This document shows positions 26,040 through 34,126 of a DNA stretch of 64,000 bases, one piece after another. Position 1 is the first letter of the stretch; each line of letters opens with the position of its first letter. The stretch covers positions 3,038,001 through 3,102,000 of the forward strand of contig CP116226.1 of NCBI GenBank assembly GCA_038182865.1. Reading direction: 5' to 3'. The notes under the pieces are model-generated. The model did no database searches. It worked only from the letters and a program-made list of their open reading frames with translations, and was not told the origin of the DNA. The position numbers and the translations under genes were made by a program. The stretch is from Microbacterium enclense. GTDB lineage: Bacteria > Actinomycetota > Actinomycetes > Actinomycetales > Microbacteriaceae.

Positions 26040-26380
26040 GTTCTCCCCTTCGACGATTGCCCTCACGCTCTGTGCTGCCACGGTAGCGACTTTCTGCGGC
26101 ACGGACCCTGATTGACACTCGTGCAGCTCCCGTCCTAGTTCGGTATTCAAGTGCCCGGGGTGGCGATGATTGATCGGTGATCCAGGCGAGACAGGGAGCG
26201 GTTGACCTGACGCCTATCGGGGCTCAGGCGCCGGCGGTAACGGTCCGGGCTTGCGGCCACGCCTCCGACATCCGGAAAGGCAACGGAGCGCGGAAGGTTC
26301 CAGACCACGGGCAAATCGGCGGTATCTCTCAAGCTGAACATCGCGACCCGTCGCGCATATGCGCCTATCGACGGCGTAGC

Positions 26381-26407
26381 GTGGTGGACTTCCGCTTCAA
26401 CAACTGA
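26381..26407 (+). repeat. Right direct repeat: copy of the ychF 3' end (attR-like)
   Basis: 26 of 27 bases match the ychF end at 23881-23907. In the same relative frame it encodes VVDFRFNN-stop where YchF has VVEFRFNN-stop. It is followed at once by typical high-GC DNA and the DUF4279 gene, so it marks the island's right boundary. The short opening leading into it (from 26177) is probably not a gene. Confidence 0.8.
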
Positions 26408-26428
26408 GCGTTTCGACGGGGGATCCCC

Positions 26429-26917
26429 ATGATCCGTGGCAACAGGGCGTCCTTCAGCGTCTCCAGCGACACGAAGACGGTGGGCGAGATCTCCGCCCTG
26501 CTGGGGATGCAGCCAGACCGTTGGGGTGACAGAGGAGATCTCACTCCCGCGGGGCGGGCTGGTCGGAGTTCTTCACCGGAGCGTCTGACGTACGAGCGGA
26601 CCTTCTGGTCGCTCACCGAGACCGTCTATGACCCGGGCGCCGACGATCAGACCGGCTTTTCTGCGCTGAGGGCGCTGGTGAGAAAACTCGAGCCCAGAGC
26701 TGAGGCTCTCGCTGAGCTCCGCCACGACGGGGACACCGTGCTGTGGTGGTCGGGAGACTCCGACAGCACGCAAGGCGGATTCGTGCTGGAGGAAGACCTG
26801 ATTCGCGGCCTGGCGACACTGGGATGCTCCCTCTACGGGACCGCATACCTAGATGGGGACGAGGCGGAGCACCCGCCGAGCGACGGTGACGCGGCGGTGT
26901 TCCAGCCCGACATCTGA
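26429..26917 (+). CDS. DUF4279 domain protein
   Basis: 162 residues. It starts with the typical RASFSVSSDTKTVGEISALLG strand-helix and GMQPDRWGDRGD. A central WSLTETVYDPGADDQTGF block and a hydrophilic acidic tail follow. DUF4279 proteins are small, of unknown function, and often found near toxin-immunity or defence loci; that association is recalled, not shown here. It begins 22 bases after the right repeat, so in an uninterrupted chromosome it would probably follow ychF directly. GC is somewhat below the average of its neighbours. Confidence 0.75.
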   Translation: MIRGNRASFSVSSDTKTVGEISALLGMQPDRWGDRGDLTPAGRAGRSSSPERLTYERTFWSLTETVYDPGADDQTGFSALRALVRKLEPRAEALAELRHDGDTVLWWSGDSDSTQGGFVLEEDLIRGLATLGCSLYGTAYLDGDEAEHPPSDGDAAVFQPDI

Positions 26918-26953
26918 TCGGGTGGACGCCGGTCATAGGGCCAGGGCCTGACC

Positions 26954-27919
26954 TCAGCCCCGAGCCGACACCTCCGACGCCCCCACCGCGACCCGCGCCC
27001 GGTGTGCGAGCTTCGCTGCATCGATGCCCGGCCACCCGTGCAGTCCCTCCGTGTACGAAGCGGGAAGCGCCTCGGCTCCCCAGACGGCACCGGCGAGAGA
27101 CCCGGCGATCGCGGCGACCGTGTCGGTGTCGTTGCCTCCGCGGATCGCCCGCTCGATGGCATCCAGGGGTCCGCTGGCGCCGCCGACAGCGGCCAGCGCG
27201 CCCTGGAAGGCCCGCACGACCCAGCCGTTCGCCTCACGGAAGTCGCGCGGATGCGCGCCCGGAGCGAGAGCGTCGTCGATGAACGCAGCCCAGCGATCGC
27301 GACGGCTCGAGGGCACCACCTCCAGCTGCCCGCGCATGTCGAGATCGCCGGTCAGGATGCCGTGGCGGATCGCCGCACACCAGAGCGCGCACGCGTCGAT
27401 GTTGTCGTCTTCCCAGTGGGTGAGCTGGGCGACGGCGGCTGCGGCGGCTGTCAACTCATCCGCGGGGCGGTCGAGGTACCCGAGCGCGACGGGACCGGTA
27501 CGCATGAGCGAGCCGTTGCCTCCGCTGCGCCCGGTCTCACCATGGACCGCGCGAGAGGCGGAGCGGATGGCACCCAATTCCGCGGGCGCGGGGATCCGGC
27601 CGAGGACGTGGCGGGTCTGCGCACCCACGTCGAGGGCGGTCCGCGCCCAGCCCTGCCACGCGGCGACGATGCGCTCGAGAGCGCCGGGGTCGGTGAGCCG
27701 TCGGCCGGCGGCGAGCTCGTCGAGCACGGGGACGGCCATGCTCGTGTCGTCGGTCCACTCCGCGAGTCCGTGGCCGAAATGTCCCAGGCCGAACACAGGC
27801 GTCACCTCGTCGGGGAGGGACGGGCCGAACTCGTAGGCGGAGCCCAGGGCGTCGCCGACGGCCGAGACGATCACGGTTCCGACAGCGCGGTCCATCTGCG
27901 CGGGGGAGAGGTGTGCCAT
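26954..27919 (-). CDS. ADP-ribosylglycohydrolase family protein
   Basis: 321 residues of the all-helical DraG/ARH fold. Metal-binding motifs are visible: AVGDALGSAYEFG, EWTDDTSMA (about residues 54-62), SGGNGSLMRTGPVAL, and near the C terminus IRGGNDTDTVAAIAGSLAGA, whose D-x-D residues complete the magnesium site. The family removes ADP-ribose from proteins, nucleic acids or small molecules; the substrate here is unknown. Adjacent DUF4279 is convergent, and the defence island lies nearby, so a DNA or protein ADP-ribosylation role is possible but unproven. Confidence 0.88.
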   Translation of the reverse strand: MAHLSPAQMDRAVGTVIVSAVGDALGSAYEFGPSLPDEVTPVFGLGHFGHGLAEWTDDTSMAVPVLDELAAGRRLTDPGALERIVAAWQGWARTALDVGAQTRHVLGRIPAPAELGAIRSASRAVHGETGRSGGNGSLMRTGPVALGYLDRPADELTAAAAAVAQLTHWEDDNIDACALWCAAIRHGILTGDLDMRGQLEVVPSSRRDRWAAFIDDALAPGAHPRDFREANGWVVRAFQGALAAVGGASGPLDAIERAIRGGNDTDTVAAIAGSLAGAVWGAEALPASYTEGLHGWPGIDAAKLAHRARVAVGASEVSARG

Positions 27920-27998
27920 CGCACCAGCGTACGAGGAGGCTGCTCGCCCTGCCTCGCGCGATGCTGGTCACCGCGCGCGGTCCGTGTCACGATCAGGC

Positions 27999-28280
27999 AT
28001 GACCTACGCCGTCGTCTCGATCCACTCTCCTCGATCCGAACACCGCGACGTGGTCGTGGACTCGATGCAGAGGTACAGTCGCGTCGCTCGAGAGAAGCAG
28101 GGACTCCTCTGGACGGGCGTGGTCGACGACGGCAGCGGACGGCTGGTGGGTATCGCCCTCTGGGAATCCGAGGATGCCGCGGCGGCGGCGAGACCAGCCT
28201 TGATGGACGAGGTCGGCGGTGATCCGTTCGATGAGTGGGACGCTCGTCCGATCGAAGGCTTCCGCGGACACGTCATCTGA
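27999..28280 (+). CDS. Antibiotic biosynthesis monooxygenase-like (ABM/dimeric alpha-beta barrel) protein
   Basis: 93 residues, consistent with a single ferredoxin-like ABM fold: strand VVSIHS, helix around HRDVVVDSMQRYSRVA, strand LLWTGVVDDGSGRLVGIALWESEDAAAAA. Such proteins are small dimeric oxygenases or binding proteins; no active-site call can be made. It is divergent from the ADP-ribosylglycohydrolase gene. The start ATG has no Shine-Dalgarno sequence; a leaderless start is possible. Confidence 0.6.
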   Translation: MTYAVVSIHSPRSEHRDVVVDSMQRYSRVAREKQGLLWTGVVDDGSGRLVGIALWESEDAAAAARPALMDEVGGDPFDEWDARPIEGFRGHVI

Positions 28281-28328
28281 CCGAACGATGTCGTGCCCGG
28301 TTGCCGCGACATCCGTAAACTGTCGGCC

Positions 28329-29069
28329 GTGAACGCGCCGAACCCTCGCACCGCCTTCGTCCCGCCCGGTTGGGGAACGCCCTTCGCGTCGCGCAAGCGG
28401 CTGCGGTTGCTCCCCGCCGAGATGTTCAACCGGACCTTCGAGCGAGCGCCCGACGATTGGTTGCACGTCGCTCCGCTGCGCAAACCGCCGCTCATCCTGA
28501 CGATCGCGTTCGCGCTCATCACGCTGATGAGCGGGTGGATCGTGTGGGCGGTGCTCGCCCAGGCGGGAACGACGCCGTCGATGCAGGGCCCCATGCCGTA
28601 CGTGATCGCCGTGATGTTCGGCATCCTGGGGCTGTTCTCCGTCTTCGTGTTCCTGAATCTCCTCGCGGCGTCGAGGAGCCGCGCGTCGTGGGGCAACCGT
28701 CAGTGCGTGGCCGTGGGACGCAGCGGAATCGCCGTGCGGTTCCAGGGCGCTGCGGTGAACATCCCGTGGAACGAAGTGACCGCAATCTGGGCGACGACGA
28801 CGAACTCGACGGGAGCGTCGCGAGCCCGCCTGATCAAGACACCCGTGCTGCGGATCGAGCGTGACACGGGCGACGGAACGGAGGGCGTGCAGGGCACCTG
28901 GAACATCGCTCCGTTCGCTCTGGATGCCGCCCCGCAGGCGACGTATGCCGCGCTGCACTTCTACTGGGTGAACGTCGGCGCTCGTCGCGAGCTCGGGACC
29001 ACCCTGGCGCAGCAGCGAATCGACGGATTCGCCGGCTACGCCCCGACGACGGTCGCCCCGCGCGGCTAA
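28329..29069 (+). CDS. Membrane protein with PH-like domain, unknown
   Basis: 246 residues. A 60-residue cytosolic N terminus is followed by two transmembrane helices (about 57-80 and 91-115). A C-terminal soluble domain (about 120-246) contains the RNRQCVAVGRSGIAVRFQG-type strands and IPWNEVTAIWA seen in bacterial PH-like or YcxB-like domains. The GTG start is seven bases after a TAAACT box, so leaderless expression is likely. It overlaps the stop of the converging gene by four bases. No function is known. Confidence 0.65.
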   Translation: MNAPNPRTAFVPPGWGTPFASRKRLRLLPAEMFNRTFERAPDDWLHVAPLRKPPLILTIAFALITLMSGWIVWAVLAQAGTTPSMQGPMPYVIAVMFGILGLFSVFVFLNLLAASRSRASWGNRQCVAVGRSGIAVRFQGAAVNIPWNEVTAIWATTTNSTGASRARLIKTPVLRIERDTGDGTEGVQGTWNIAPFALDAAPQATYAALHFYWVNVGARRELGTTLAQQRIDGFAGYAPTTVAPRG

Positions 29070-30088
29070 CCCGCCACCTGCTGCGGGCGTCCCTCGGCTC
29101 GGGGCGCCAGCCTCTCGACGAGCGGCATGTGCGCTGCGGGCACCGCCCACCGACTGTGCAGCACCGCGAAGACACCGAGGGCGATGAAACCCGTGAGCAG
29201 CTTGTCGGTGACCGACGTGACGATGTTCGCGGAGAACACCGACACGAAGAACGGCAATCGGGTGGCCTCCAGTGACAGCACCGCGAGTTCCGAGGCGTGA
29301 CCTTCTCCGCCGTGGAACACCGCGATCACGATCGGAGTCGCGACGAGCGAGCACGCGAGCGCCGCGGCGAGGTTCAGCGTGACGAAGCCGGTGAGCCGCG
29401 ACCCCAGCCGGAGGCGTCGGATGCCGTAGCCCCACACGAGAGCGCCGACGACGTTGACGGGCGTGAACGGAATCGTCGACGGGTCGCCCGTGAGGAATCC
29501 GAGACCGTTGGAGGCGACCGCGACGGCGACACCCGACCAGGGGCCGAGCACGAGGGCCGCGACGGCGGTTCCGACCATATCGAGGTACATCGACAGCTTG
29601 AAGACGTGGACCGTGAAAAGGCCGAGCAGGTTCACGGCGACGCAGGACACGAGCAGGGCGGCTACGGAGACGGGATGCCACGCGCGACCGAGCGCAGGAG
29701 CAGCCAGCGCGGGCGCGACGACCCGCGGAGGACCGCTCCCACGGGAGCGAGCGGACGCTTCGGCGACTCGGCGCGCCGAACGGCACCGGCGCACCCACCC
29801 GTCGGCCGCGTCGTCGTCCGCCCCGAGCGCACGGACGACGTCTCGCACCAGCAGCGGGTCCATGCGGGCCCGTCCGGGTTGAAAGACGTTGTAGACGGTG
29901 GAGCGCGCAGGTGCCGCTGCCGCCGCGGACATTCCCCGACCGAGGCGCAGCTCGGTGATCAGCCGCACGAGTTCGGCGTAGGAGACCGGGCCGGCTTCGT
30001 CGCGCAGCGCCTGGAGGTCGGCCGCGATCCGATCGAAGGAGTCCTCCCCGCTCTTCCGCTCGTCCGCGTCGTCCCCCGAAATCCCCAC
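29066..30088 (-). CDS. Predicted fusion: HTH-like cytosolic domain plus ECF transporter S-like membrane domain
   Basis: 340 residues. The first 100 or so look like an actinobacterial Xre-type region: YAELVRLITELRLGRGMSAAAAA, then STVYNVFQPGRARMDPLLVRDVVRALG and DGWVRRCRSARR. About six hydrophobic helices follow (about 130-320), including SMYLDMVGTAVAALVLGPWSG and NVVGALVWGYG. This pattern is seen in S components of ECF vitamin transporters (CbrT/YpdP-like). A GTG at 30088 is preferred over TTG at 30118 because CATAAAT lies just upstream. No EcfA or EcfT genes are nearby. A membrane-tethered sensor-regulator is a guess. Confidence 0.6.
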   Translation of the reverse strand: MGISGDDADERKSGEDSFDRIAADLQALRDEAGPVSYAELVRLITELRLGRGMSAAAAAPARSTVYNVFQPGRARMDPLLVRDVVRALGADDDAADGWVRRCRSARRVAEASARSRGSGPPRVVAPALAAPALGRAWHPVSVAALLVSCVAVNLLGLFTVHVFKLSMYLDMVGTAVAALVLGPWSGVAVAVASNGLGFLTGDPSTIPFTPVNVVGALVWGYGIRRLRLGSRLTGFVTLNLAAALACSLVATPIVIAVFHGGEGHASELAVLSLEATRLPFFVSVFSANIVTSVTDKLLTGFIALGVFAVLHSRWAVPAAHMPLVERLAPRAEGRPQQVAG

Positions 30089-30140
30089 CTGCCATTTATG
30101 CCATATGACGGTGCTCAAGCCGACCCCGGACGGGGGCCGA

Positions 30141-31463
30141 TCAGCGGCCGAGCTCGCTCGGATGCGTCAGGCGCCACCAGAGGGTCGGCTCCTCGATCGC
30201 CCCGGAGATCTCAACGTCCGCCGAAGCGGTGTTGGGCCCCGCCGTCCAGGTGATCGTTCCGACTTTCTCGCCGTTGGCGTAGGTCTCCGGGGTGGTGACG
30301 TCGAGTGACGTCGACACGGGCGTGTCCGACCACGTCATCAGAGAGGCGTTCTGACCCACGACCACCTCGGCGGTCGATCCCCACGCCGTCGTGATCTCGC
30401 CGATCTCGACACCGACCGTCCCCACCTGGAGGGTGTGGAATCCGTCGCGGATGCTGTCCAGGATCGTGACGACATCCTGGTTGGTGCTTGCCCGGGTCTC
30501 ACCGCCCAGGCGCACACCGGTGATCTTCAGGGGCGCGCCGATACCGACGTCGAGCACGGAGGTGAAGACCAGGTTGAACGTGCCGTCGCCGAGGTTGCCC
30601 GTCTTCAGTCCCGTGACCCCGTCGGTGCCGAGGAGGCTGTTCGTGTTCTCGATGTTCCCGGGGCCCGCGGGCAGGTTGACCCACGGCGTGGCGGCGATCG
30701 CGGCGATCGTCGGGTTGGCCGCCGCGATCTTCGCGAGGGCGAGGAGGTCGCTCGGCGTACTCGTGTTGCGGTCGTCGATACCCGTGGCGTCCACGATCCG
30801 GGTGGAGTTCAGTCCGTTCGCGCTCAACCACGAGCGCGCGGCGTCGAGGAAGGCGCCCTCCGACCCGTACGCCCAGCGGGCGATCGCCGTCGCGTAGTTG
30901 CTCGCCGAGGGGATGAGCATGGTCGCGAGCGAGTCGTGCAACGACAGTGTGAGCCCGTCCGGCATCCGCGCGATCGTCGCGCCGCGGACGTAGTACTGGT
31001 CGTACAGGTCGGTGTCGGCGTCGGTGTAGGAGATGGACGGTCCGGGATCGTTCGCGTCGGTCAGCGGGTGCGCGTCGAGGACGACGAGCGCCGTGATGAG
31101 CTTCGTGACGCTCGCGATCGGACGCGCGTCGTCTCCGCCCGACGAGACCCAGCCGCCCGCGGCATCCGGACCGAGGTAGGTCTCTCCACCCTCGACACTC
31201 ACGAGGGCCGACCCGGAGACGGGCAGCTTGATCGCTGCGGTCGCTCCCGCGGCGGCGGTCGGTGCGTTGGACGTGACGGTGGGAGGCCCGACCGGAGCCG
31301 TGGAGGCCCACCACACATACCCTCCGCCCCCGCCGAAGACGAGGAGGAGGACGACGAGGAAGACGATGAGGGCGACACGCCCGCCCCTCCCGCGGGGGTA
31401 ATCGATCGCTCCATCGCCGTCGACGAGGTCGGCGAAGGGGCTGCGGTCCTCGATGTCGCTCAC
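30141..31463 (-). CDS. D-alanyl-D-alanine carboxypeptidase family protein, membrane anchored
   Basis: 440 residues. An N-terminal cytosolic stretch and one transmembrane helix (about 29-48) precede a serine peptidase S11-type domain. It has the S-x-x-K box ASVTK near residue 121, S-x-N as PSASN near 187 and the KTG triad GLKTGNLG near 285. A beta-rich C-terminal domain (about 330-430) resembles the PBP5-associated domain. It trims the last D-Ala from peptidoglycan stems. Unusually, the anchor is at the N terminus rather than the C terminus. The GTG start overlaps the stop of the upstream lipoprotein gene. Confidence 0.88.
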   Translation of the reverse strand: MSDIEDRSPFADLVDGDGAIDYPRGRGGRVALIVFLVVLLLVFGGGGGYVWWASTAPVGPPTVTSNAPTAAAGATAAIKLPVSGSALVSVEGGETYLGPDAAGGWVSSGGDDARPIASVTKLITALVVLDAHPLTDANDPGPSISYTDADTDLYDQYYVRGATIARMPDGLTLSLHDSLATMLIPSASNYATAIARWAYGSEGAFLDAARSWLSANGLNSTRIVDATGIDDRNTSTPSDLLALAKIAAANPTIAAIAATPWVNLPAGPGNIENTNSLLGTDGVTGLKTGNLGDGTFNLVFTSVLDVGIGAPLKITGVRLGGETRASTNQDVVTILDSIRDGFHTLQVGTVGVEIGEITTAWGSTAEVVVGQNASLMTWSDTPVSTSLDVTTPETYANGEKVGTITWTAGPNTASADVEISGAIEEPTLWWRLTHPSELGR

Positions 31464-32113
31464 AGGTCGCTGTAGTCGTTGGCAGGGACGAGGACGGATG
31501 CCACGGTGTCGCCCTGCATCACGAGCGAGATGAACTCCTCACCCACGCTGCCCGGGTGCTGCAGAGACGAGGTGCCGGCGACCTGGCGAACGTCGAGCCG
31601 GAGTTCATCCGCGGAGAAGCCCTCCGTGGCGCCTGCGGCGAGGGCGTCCGCACGGGTGGAACCGACGCCGATCCCGTGCGCGGTGCGCACCGGATGGCCG
31701 TTCACCTCAGTGGCGGTGACCGACAGCCACCCCGGGCCGTCCGGCGGTGTGAGCAGGCGGAGACCGGGCCAGTCGTGTGCGACGACCTCCGTGTCCCACC
31801 CGGTCGGTGCCAGGACATTCGAGCTCGTCGAGTCGGCGCCCAGGGCGGAGCGCCAGCCGTCGACGGCGGCCGAGGTGTAGGCGAGGGGTTCTTGCGCCGA
31901 TCCGCCCTCCACGACCGCATGGTCGATGGCGAGGACGATGACGGAGGCAGCCGAGACGACCTCGACCGACGGCAGGGTCTTCGATGTCGCCGTCGGGAGC
32001 CCCTGCGCGTCGCGGAAACTGAGAGAACTCGATGCCGCGCTGCACGAGACGAGGGGAAACAGCAGAGCGAGGAGTGCGGCGGTGCCGGCGAGAGCGGTTC
32101 GAGAGGGGCGCAC
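31460..32113 (-). CDS. Lipoprotein, unknown, coupled to the carboxypeptidase
   Basis: 217 residues with a lipoprotein signal peptide: basic MRPSR, hydrophobic core, lipobox LVSC with C24. The mature part is about 193 residues, mixed alpha/beta, with no recognisable domain. It contains RTAHGIGVGSTRADALAAGA, similar to helices seen in PepSY-like or SmpA-like small modules, but I would not assign one. GTG start; the stop overlaps the carboxypeptidase start (GTGA), suggesting joint function at the outer face of the membrane. Confidence 0.7.
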   Translation of the reverse strand: MRPSRTALAGTAALLALLFPLVSCSAASSSLSFRDAQGLPTATSKTLPSVEVVSAASVIVLAIDHAVVEGGSAQEPLAYTSAAVDGWRSALGADSTSSNVLAPTGWDTEVVAHDWPGLRLLTPPDGPGWLSVTATEVNGHPVRTAHGIGVGSTRADALAAGATEGFSADELRLDVRQVAGTSSLQHPGSVGEEFISLVMQGDTVASVLVPANDYSDL

Positions 32114-32248
32114 GCTCTCGAACCTAGCGGGTGAGGGGTCCGCTCTTCCTCACCCGGTTCGGAATATCAAGCCCCCTCGTGCACGACACCGAGCGACATA
32201 CCGTGGACGAATCGGGAAAGACCCGAGCATGACGCGGGAGGAGCCGAC

Positions 32249-32419
32249 ATGGGACTCGACGACAAGATCAAGAACGCCGCTGAAGACCTCACCGGCAAGG
32301 CGAAGGAAGCCTGGGGCAAGGCCACGGACAACGAGCGACTCGAAGCCGAAGGCGAGGCCGAGCAGACCAAGGCCAACGTCAAGAAGGCCGGCGAGAACGT
32401 CAAAGACGCCTTCAAGTAA
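32249..32419 (+). CDS. CsbD family stress protein
   Basis: 56 residues, MGLDDKIKNAAEDLTGKAKE at the start and KAGENVKDAFK at the end. It is highly charged and helical, with the repeated K-A/E pattern of CsbD. CsbD-like proteins are abundant under general stress in many bacteria; the molecular role is unclear. GGGAGGAG lies seven bases before the ATG. A strong terminator follows directly, so it is a single-gene unit. Confidence 0.85.
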   Translation: MGLDDKIKNAAEDLTGKAKEAWGKATDNERLEAEGEAEQTKANVKKAGENVKDAFK

Positions 32420-32431
32420 GTCGCCCTCCCT

Positions 32432-32462
32432 GAATGCCCCGACCTTCACGGTCGGGGCATTC
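32432..32462 (+). terminator. Intrinsic terminator of the CsbD gene
   Basis: Perfect 13-bp stem GAATGCCCCGACC / GGTCGGGGCATTC with a 5-base loop followed by GTCGTTTT. It is the most canonical terminator in the window. Confidence 0.85.
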
Positions 32463-32519
32463 GTCGTTTTCGGCCGGAGGATGAGGGAGGGGCGACCCCG
32501 CGCCCGCGATAATGACGGC

Positions 32520-33488
32520 ATGACCGATGCCGTTCCCACCGAGACACCCACGCTCGTCTCCGGTACCCCTGTCGTCCTGCGCGCCCACGGCTACGAGGCC
32601 GCGATCGCCAGCGTCGGCGCTTCTCTGCGTTCGTTGACGTTCGAGGGTCGTGATCTCGTCGTGCCCTTCGCCGCGGATGAGATGCGCCCCGCCTACCGGG
32701 GCACCACGCTCGCCCCGTGGCCGAATCGTGTCGTCGACGGCATCCACCGTTTCGACGGGCGCGAACACCAGCTCGCCCTCACCGAGCCCGACCGCGGACA
32801 TGCCCTGCACGGACTGTTGTCGTGGGCGAATTGGAACATCCTCGACGCGACCGACGACGCCGTCACTCTGACCGCGACCGTTCCCGCCCAGGCGGGCTAT
32901 CCCTGGTGGCTCGTCGTCTCCACGACGTACCGCGTGGATGCCTCCGGTCTGACCCAGACGGTCCGGGCCACCAACCTGTCCGAGACTCCGGCTCCCTGGG
33001 GAACCGGACCTCACCCTTATCTCGTCGCGGGGCCGTCGATCCTCGACGAGTGGACACTCACCCTCCCGGCCGACACCGTGCTCGAGGTCACGCCGGACCG
33101 GCTGGCTCCCGTGGCGCCGGCATCCGTTTCCGTCGACGCGGAGCGCTTCGACTACCGTGCCCCGCGCGTGCTCGGCGCCGTCGAGATCGATCACGCCTAC
33201 ACCGACCTGATCCGGGATGCCGGCGCTCGCGCGACCGTCGTCGTCACCGATCCGTCGGGAACCGGTGTCGCGATGAGCTGGGACGAGGCCTGCCCCTGGG
33301 TGCAGATCCACACCGCCGATCTGCCCGCCGGACCGGGAACACCCGGACACCGGGCCGGGCTCGCGGTCGAGCCGATGACCTGCGCACCCGATGCGTTCAA
33401 CGACGCCGCCTACGACTACGACACCGGTGTGATCGCCCTGGGACCCGGTGCCTCACACGAGGCCGGTTGGACGATCTCGGCCCGCTGA
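32520..33488 (+). CDS. Aldose 1-epimerase family protein
   Basis: 322 residues. It interconverts alpha and beta anomers of hexoses. Motifs: LAPWPNRVVDGIH (Arg for substrate), the HALHGLLSWANW block with the conserved His, GTGPHPYL with the second His, and a late Glu in AGLAVEPMTCAPDAFN. All four conserved catalytic or binding groups are present. The ATG is six bases after GATAAT, a near-consensus -10, so it is probably leaderless. It is flanked by two terminators and so is a single-gene unit. Confidence 0.9.
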   Translation: MTDAVPTETPTLVSGTPVVLRAHGYEAAIASVGASLRSLTFEGRDLVVPFAADEMRPAYRGTTLAPWPNRVVDGIHRFDGREHQLALTEPDRGHALHGLLSWANWNILDATDDAVTLTATVPAQAGYPWWLVVSTTYRVDASGLTQTVRATNLSETPAPWGTGPHPYLVAGPSILDEWTLTLPADTVLEVTPDRLAPVAPASVSVDAERFDYRAPRVLGAVEIDHAYTDLIRDAGARATVVVTDPSGTGVAMSWDEACPWVQIHTADLPAGPGTPGHRAGLAVEPMTCAPDAFNDAAYDYDTGVIALGPGASHEAGWTISAR

Positions 33489-33495
33489 AACCTCG

Positions 33496-33545
33496 CACGC
33501 GAAGAACCGCCCCGCCGACGTCGCGACGGGGCGGTTCTTCGCGTG
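33496..33545. terminator. Bidirectional terminator between convergent genes
   Basis: A 19-bp near-perfect stem (CACGCGAAGAACCGCCCCG with its complement) ends at the stop of the zinc-ribbon gene. It serves both aldose epimerase and the converging gene. Confidence 0.75.
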
Positions 33546-33546
33546 G

Positions 33547-33954
33547 TCAGACGACCTGCGCGCCGCACATCCCGCAGTCGCCGCCCGCCGAGACCTCGAC
33601 GAAGCAGTCGGGGCACATCGTGCGCATCGGACGGTCGGTGACAGCGACGGCCTTCGGGCTGCTCGGACGCCGCTCTGCCCGAGGGGCGCTGGACCGGGCG
33701 CGCTTCAGCTCGACAGGCGCGGGCGGCGGGGGAGCGGCCGCCGGCTTGTGAGCCTCGCAGTAGAAACGGACGAAGCCCCCGTGGTGCTTCGGGTGGCGAT
33801 GCTTGACCGCCCAGAGCTCGGTGCGCTCGATCAGCGCACCGTCCGTGCCGCACGCCACGCATCGCGTGGGCTCACCCGGAACCACGTCGGCGACGAGGAC
33901 CGGGACGTCGAAGGCGATGGCATCCCGCCAGTCGGACGAGGAGACGATCTTCAT
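33547..33954 (-). CDS. Zinc-ribbon protein, unknown
   Basis: 135 residues with two cysteine sites. The N-terminal one is RCVACGTDG plus FYCEAH, and the C-terminal one is MCPDCFVEVSAGGDCGMCG, a typical zinc ribbon. A Pro/Ala/Arg-rich linker (about 78-110) joins them. The ATG at 33954 is supported by GGAAGG upstream; earlier in-frame codons extend into the divergent flotillin promoter. It may be a nucleic-acid binding or metal-handling protein; function unknown. Confidence 0.65.
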   Translation of the reverse strand: MKIVSSSDWRDAIAFDVPVLVADVVPGEPTRCVACGTDGALIERTELWAVKHRHPKHHGGFVRFYCEAHKPAAAPPPPAPVELKRARSSAPRAERRPSSPKAVAVTDRPMRTMCPDCFVEVSAGGDCGMCGAQVV

Positions 33955-34126
33955 GGGGGACCCTTCCGGAGGCGGTTCGGGCCGCCTGCCTCTTAACGGT
34001 ACGCCCCGGTGGAGCGTCGCGTGACGGTTTCTCCACCCGGAGGGGGTGGACACCGCCTCGGAGTCGGCCGATAGGTTGGAAGGAATTCCCCCGCGCCGCT
34101 TCGGCGGTGCCTGTCGAAGGAGAACC

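Larger units (their letters stand above)
23908..26407. mobile_element. 2.5-kb insertion at the 3' end of ychF carrying an ATPase-Toprim gene
   Basis: The segment between the two repeat copies is visibly poorer in G+C (roughly 52-58% in sampled lines) than the approximately 70% DNA on both sides. It uses codons that neighbours avoid (ATA, AGA, TTA, CTA). It holds one large minus-strand gene, about 60 bp of left-end DNA with a GTCGCT/AGCGAC hairpin near 23919-23935, and about 340 bp of right-end DNA without a clear gene. No recombinase, transposase or terminal inverted repeats are seen, so mobilisation would have needed an integrase in trans, or the integrase gene has been lost. The structure is seen directly; the mechanism is inferred. 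Confidence 0.7.

Noticed and set aside
26177..26407. A 76-codon plus-strand frame ending in the YchF-like VVDFRFNN
   Set aside because: Its ending only reflects the repeat; the first 65 residues show no protein-like pattern, no ribosome site, and it lies in the arm of the island.
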